Shown here: positions 33,720 to 35,279 of the stretch, in pieces
Layout: each line of letters begins with the position of its first letter
Numbering within the stretch: the stretch's first letter is position 1
From: Eubacterium sp.
GTDB taxonomy: Bacteria > Bacillota > Clostridia > Oscillospirales > Acutalibacteraceae
Direction of reading: 5' to 3'
Assembly: GCA_022511205.1 (NCBI GenBank)
Contig: JAFLRY010000019.1
Span: 1 to 35,279 of the forward strand
DNA length: 35,279 bases
Translations under genes and position numbers: made by a program
Notes under the pieces: generated by a model
Database searches by the model: none
The model's input: the letters and a program-made list of their open reading frames with translations, nothing else
What the model was told of the DNA's origin: nothing

Positions 33720-33745
33720 AAAACAGTAACAAAAGTATTTTTTTC

Positions 33746-33774
33746 TTGACATTATCGCGGTAAAGCGGTAAAAT
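33746..33774 (+). promoter_or_regulatory. Promoter of the peptide-binding lipoprotein gene, with GCGGTAAA direct repeat
   Basis: TTGACA (33746-33751), 17-base spacer, TAAAAT (33769-33774). Two head-to-tail copies of GCGGTAAA (33757-33764 and 33765-33772) fill the spacer and enter the -10 box, a natural position for a repressor. The start site would be near 33781, giving a leader of almost 200 bases. Confidence 0.65.
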
Positions 33775-33860
33775 AAATTAAATTTAGTATGCTACAGTGC
33801 CATACACTATTCACTTTAGCGGTTTAAATCGATAAGCCGTATGGCGGCTATTGTAGCCCG

Positions 33861-33940
33861 AAAATGGGGTACCCCATTTTACTTGTATCTGTGATACAAG
33901 TAATGATCTTATCAGTTAGAGACCGAAAGGTCTCCGATAA
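33861..33940 (+). other. Three consecutive strong hairpins in the leader of the peptide-binding lipoprotein gene
   Basis: (a) AAAATGGGGTACCCCATTTT at 33861-33880, a perfect 20-base palindrome; (b) ACTTGTATC/GATACAAGT (33881-33889 with 33893-33901), 9 base pairs, 3-base loop; (c) GAGACC-GAAA-GGTCTC (33919-33934) closed further by TTATC/GATAA (33909-33913 with 33936-33940). A/T-only tracts A6-C-T6 and A6-T6 then lead to GGAGGT. Not a classic terminator. Function could be message stability, attenuation or ligand sensing. Confidence 0.6.
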
Positions 33941-33977
33941 AAAACTTTTTTCAAAAAATTTTTTGGAGGTAAAACGA

Positions 33978-35279
33978 ATGAAAAAAGCAAAGAAAGTGCT
34001 TGCGTTATTGCTTGCAGTTGCCATGGTCCTTGGACTTGCGGCTTGTGCAAAGCCATACACAGGCGGAGACACTTTGGTTGCTTCGATCGAGCAGGGTCTT
34101 GAAGGAAAATTCTCTCCCTTCTTCTCTCTTAGCGCGGCTGATTCTGACGTAGTTGGTTTCACAAGCCTTGCTACCTTCCCTGTAGACCGTGTTGGCAACC
34201 CCATACTTCATGGCATAAATGGTGAGAAACGTACCTATAACGGCACAGAGTACACCTATTATGCAGCCGCTGACGTTGATATTACTCAGAACGATGACGG
34301 CACCGTTTACTACGACATGACCATGCGTAAGGACATCACCTACACCGATGGCTCAAAAGCCAACATCGATGACCTTATCTTCGGTCTCTATGTAGTACTT
34401 GATCCTACATACGACGGTAACATCACCATGTATTCTCTTCCCATTCAGGGTCTTGATGAGTATCGTAACGGTATGGACAGCCGCCTTAACCTTCTCTTAG
34501 CAGAGGGCCCCGGCGAATACAAGGCTACCGATTACTTCACTCAGGAGCAGCATGACGCATTCTGGGCAGCATTTAATGCCGGTGGCGCAAAGTTCGCTCA
34601 GGAGATCGTTGATTACTGCATAGCTGCAGGCTATGGCGATAGTGTTGCCACAGCTGCTGCTATTTGGGGTTATAAGGGTCTTGCTGCTGACGCTACTGCC
34701 GCTGACTTCTTCGCAGCTATCGTTAAGCAAATGGGCTATGACCTTTCCGATGACGGTATCAACTATGAATCCGCAGGCACCAGCATTTCCAGCTTCATCG
34801 AGGCTGAAATGGGCGCAGACGCTTTCGCAGAGCTTTCCATCGGTGTTGAGACCGGTGAGTCCGCTGCGAACATCACCGGTATCCAGAGAACCGGCGACTA
34901 TTCCATGCGTATAATCACCACTGAGTTTGACGCTACCGTTATCTATCAGCTTGGAATGTACATTGCTCCTATGGCTTACTACGGCGATCCCGCTCAGTAC
35001 AACTATGAGAACAATCAGTTCGGTTTCACGAAGGGCGACCTTTCAATCGTAAGATCTAAGACCACTGCTCCTCTCGGCGCAGGTGCTTATATCTACAAGT
35101 CTTATGAGAACGGTACCGTTCGTCTTGAGGCTAACCCCGATTATATCTTCGGCGCTCCGAAGATCACCAACTTACAGCTTCTTGAAACCAGTGAAGCCAA
35201 CAAGACCAGCGGTGTTGTTGCCGGCACTATCGATATCGCAGACCCGTCCTACAGCACCGATACCGCTAAGGAAATCGCT
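33978..35279 (+). CDS. Peptide-type ABC substrate-binding lipoprotein (family 5), 3' end cut by window
   Basis: 434 codons are visible; the frame is open at the right edge. Signal peptide MKKAKKVLALLLAVAMVLGL ends at a lipobox LAAC (Cys22). The body fits family 5 (oligopeptide/dipeptide-type) binding proteins: an early SIEQGLEGKFSPFF block, YDMTMRKDITYTDGSKANIDDLIFG near residue 113-137, and later GAGAYIYKSYENGTVRLEANPDYIFG, all usual for the family. The codons are strongly biased and the ribosome site (TTGGAGGT) is strong, so it should be abundant. It is the likely first gene of an importer operon whose permease and ATPase genes would follow outside the window. Confidence 0.9.
   Translation, partial: MKKAKKVLALLLAVAMVLGLAACAKPYTGGDTLVASIEQGLEGKFSPFFSLSAADSDVVGFTSLATFPVDRVGNPILHGINGEKRTYNGTEYTYYAAADVDITQNDDGTVYYDMTMRKDITYTDGSKANIDDLIFGLYVVLDPTYDGNITMYSLPIQGLDEYRNGMDSRLNLLLAEGPGEYKATDYFTQEQHDAFWAAFNAGGAKFAQEIVDYCIAAGYGDSVATAAAIWGYKGLAADATAADFFAAIVKQMGYDLSDDGINYESAGTSISSFIEAEMGADAFAELSIGVETGESAANITGIQRTGDYSMRIITTEFDATVIYQLGMYIAPMAYYGDPAQYNYENNQFGFTKGDLSIVRSKTTAPLGAGAYIYKSYENGTVRLEANPDYIFGAPKITNLQLLETSEANKTSGVVAGTIDIADPSYSTDTAKEIA

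Noticed and set aside
1-35279. CRISPR arrays, tRNA/rRNA genes, insertion sequences, prophage
   Set aside because: No regularly spaced repeats, cloverleaf-like sequence, transposase or phage structural genes were seen on reading both strands.

Overview
This window looks like the chromosome of a gut-type anaerobic Firmicute, most likely a clostridial lineage such as Oscillospiraceae, Lachnospiraceae or Christensenellales. That is inference from gene content: lipoprotein signals, SipW-type signal peptidases, a class B sortase, a GPH sugar symporter, ECF-type nickel/cobalt uptake, M16C and M3 peptidases, strong AGGAGG ribosome sites and near-consensus sigma-A promoters. Genes lie on both strands in compact units. 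Convergent junctions carry hairpin/T-run terminators that look usable from both sides. I see no rRNA, tRNA, CRISPR array, transposase or phage genes.

Layout. (1) 1-2874: the start of a His-rich RcnR/CsoR-type metal repressor, divergent from a three-gene nickel/cobalt ECF importer (cbiM with fused N domain, cbiQ, cbiO), with a CCCCCATGGGGG candidate operator between them. (2) 2981-4775: a membrane-anchored alpha/beta hydrolase and a DUF1349 protein. (3) 4855-9021: a beta-helix lipoprotein probably acting on glycans, divergent from a GPH-family sugar symporter. (4) 9082-14419, minus strand: a surface-fibre locus with a class B sortase, two SipW-type signal peptidases, two TasA/camelysin-like proteins and a PPHTG-anchored surface protein, separated by two intergenic regions that fold well as RNA. 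(5) 14641-18209: an orphan protein, 4-alpha-glucanotransferase (malQ) and a sugar-binding lipoprotein. (6) 18282-20966, minus: a GH95-like lipoprotein. (7) 21251-25602: DUF3737 protein, MalY/PatB-type PLP enzyme, GH43 enzyme, S41-like lipoprotein. (8) 25664-31327: larB-larC-larE for the nickel-pincer nucleotide cofactor, then an M16C metallopeptidase. (9) 31469-33719: M3 oligopeptidase and a small membrane protein. (10) 33978-end: a peptide-type (family 5) substrate-binding lipoprotein, cut by the window edge, behind a leader with three strong hairpins.

How the parts relate. Three themes recur. Nickel: an importer with its likely sensor, and 23 kb away the three genes that build a nickel cofactor; the enzyme that would use the cofactor (LarA-type) is not in the window. 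Glycans: several hydrolases, a symporter and malQ with a binding protein suggest plant or host glycan use. Cell surface: the SipW/TasA/sortase cluster is the most distinctive system here. It suggests a fibre or matrix with two dedicated signal peptidases and a covalently anchored member, perhaps tuned by structured intergenic RNA. The role of each part of that model is inferred from family knowledge and synteny, not shown.
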